The position numbers and the translations under genes are program-made. 6,789 nt of DNA from Gammaproteobacteria bacterium (lineage in GTDB: Bacteria; Pseudomonadota; Gammaproteobacteria; Thiohalospirales; Thiohalospiraceae), in contig DRMK01000074.1 in assembly GCA_011322575.1 (NCBI GenBank), positions 1 through 6,789 of the forward strand, written 5' to 3'. The notes beneath the pieces were generated by a model. The model was not told the DNA's origin. It made no database searches and saw nothing but the letters and a program-made list of their open reading frames with translations. Shown in pieces: positions 6,079 through 6,789 of the stretch (its first letter is position 1; every line of letters begins with the position of its first letter).

Positions 6079-6789
6079 CTATGGGTATTTCCGGTCAGAT
6101 CCTGGTTCGGTCACGATGTGCAGGCCGCCAATTCCCGCCGCGGCCAGCTGCTCCTTCATCCGCTCAGCCTCGGTGCGGCTGGAGAGGGGGCCGACACGCA
6201 CCCTGTAGAGAGGGGTTCCGTCTGCCATGGTGCCGCGCTGGATGTGAGCCGCTCCCGCACCGCTGCTCTCAACGGCAGAGCGCAGCATCACCGCGTTGCG
6301 CCGCTGGCTGAAGGCGCCCATCTGGACATAGAACAGTTTTTTCGCATCCTCGCCGTTCAGCGGCATCCTGTCCGTATCAGGTCGGGCAGAGGAAGGGTAC
6401 GACGGGGCCGGTGCGATGCCACCACCCGCCGTACGAGGGGCAGGCGCGCTGGCCACCCGGTTCTGTTTGATTGGGTCGATGGCCCGTACCTCCACCGGCG
6501 CGGTGCCGGTATCCAGCATATCCAGTTTTGCCGCGGCCACATATGAGAGATCGATGAGCCTGTTGTCGTGGAACGGCCCCCGATCGTTGACCTTTACTAC
6601 CACCGAGCGTCCGTTGCGCAGGTTGGTTACCCGTACATAGGTTGGCAGCGGCAGGGTGCGGTGGGCGGCGGTCATGGCGTACATGTCATACGGCTCACCA
6701 CTGGAGGTAAATTTGCCGTGGAACTTCTCCCCATACCAGGAGGCGGTTCCCCGCTCGAAATATCCCCGGCTGCTCTCCAGCACATAGTA
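6079..6789 (-). CDS. rlpA: Septal ring lytic transglycosylase RlpA (5' partial)
   Basis: The reading frame is open to the window edge, so the N-terminus (in this family a lipoprotein signal with its lipobox cysteine) is missing; 236 codons are visible. Residues about 13-103 of the visible part are the RlpA double-psi beta-barrel domain, beginning GTASWYG and containing H43 (TAAHRTLP) and D69 (VNDRGPF). These correspond to the histidine and aspartate needed for lytic transglycosylase activity in Pseudomonas aeruginosa RlpA. A linker rich in alanine and proline (about 105-150) leads to a SPOR domain (about 152-228, starting FYVQMGAFSQ), which in this family binds glycan strands stripped of stem peptides at the division site. 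The in-frame GTG at 6783 is not the true start: it lies inside YYVLESSRGYFERG, which looks like the normal pre-domain segment of RlpA. The gene is first in the visible operon and precedes dacA by 4 nt. Confidence 0.95.
   Translation of the reverse strand, partial: YYVLESSRGYFERGTASWYGEKFHGKFTSSGEPYDMYAMTAAHRTLPLPTYVRVTNLRNGRSVVVKVNDRGPFHDNRLIDLSYVAAAKLDMLDTGTAPVEVRAIDPIKQNRVASAPAPRTAGGGIAPAPSYPSSARPDTDRMPLNGEDAKKLFYVQMGAFSQRRNAVMLRSAVESSGAGAAHIQRGTMADGTPLYRVRVGPLSSRTEAERMKEQLAAAGIGGLHIVTEPGSDRKYP

Overview
The window looks like chromosomal DNA from a GC-rich proteobacterium, most likely a gammaproteobacterium. The basis is the gene order rlpA-dacA-dat-ybeD-lipB and the close protein-level resemblance of YbeD and LipB to their enterobacterial and pseudomonad relatives. 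I cannot name a genus.

Layout. The left part (47-2926, + strand) is one large gene for a secreted, repeat-rich surface protein of 959 residues. In order it has a signal peptide, seven FG-GAP repeats that should close into a seven-bladed beta-propeller, a DUF11 domain, four tandem cadherin-like (Big_9/VCBS type) domains, and a short C-terminal hydrophobic segment with a basic tail that resembles a C-terminal sorting signal. Two of the four cadherin-like units are nearly identical in DNA, which points to a recent tandem duplication. The 213-base gap 2927-3139 holds a weak nested inverted repeat and then a strong hairpin (13-bp perfect stem) that can terminate transcription from both sides.

The right part (3140-6789, - strand) is a tightly packed five-gene operon read right to left: rlpA (5' end cut by the window edge), dacA, dat, ybeD and lipB. 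Junctions are a 4-nt gap, a 1-nt overlap (TGATG), a 21-nt gap, and a 4-nt GTGA overlap or 8-nt gap depending on the lipB start.

How the genes work together. RlpA (septal lytic transglycosylase with a SPOR domain) and DacA (PBP5-type D,D-carboxypeptidase) act on periplasmic peptidoglycan. Dat is a cytoplasmic PLP enzyme that should interconvert D-alanine and D-glutamate, both peptidoglycan amino acids. YbeD is a small DUF493 protein. LipB moves octanoyl groups to lipoate-dependent enzymes. This is a conserved cell-wall/lipoate cluster in gammaproteobacteria; what is unusual here is its end, where lipA is absent and a convergent surface-protein gene lies instead. I see no mobile element, CRISPR array, tRNA or rRNA. 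Most of the window is well-understood housekeeping; the surface protein is the accessory part.
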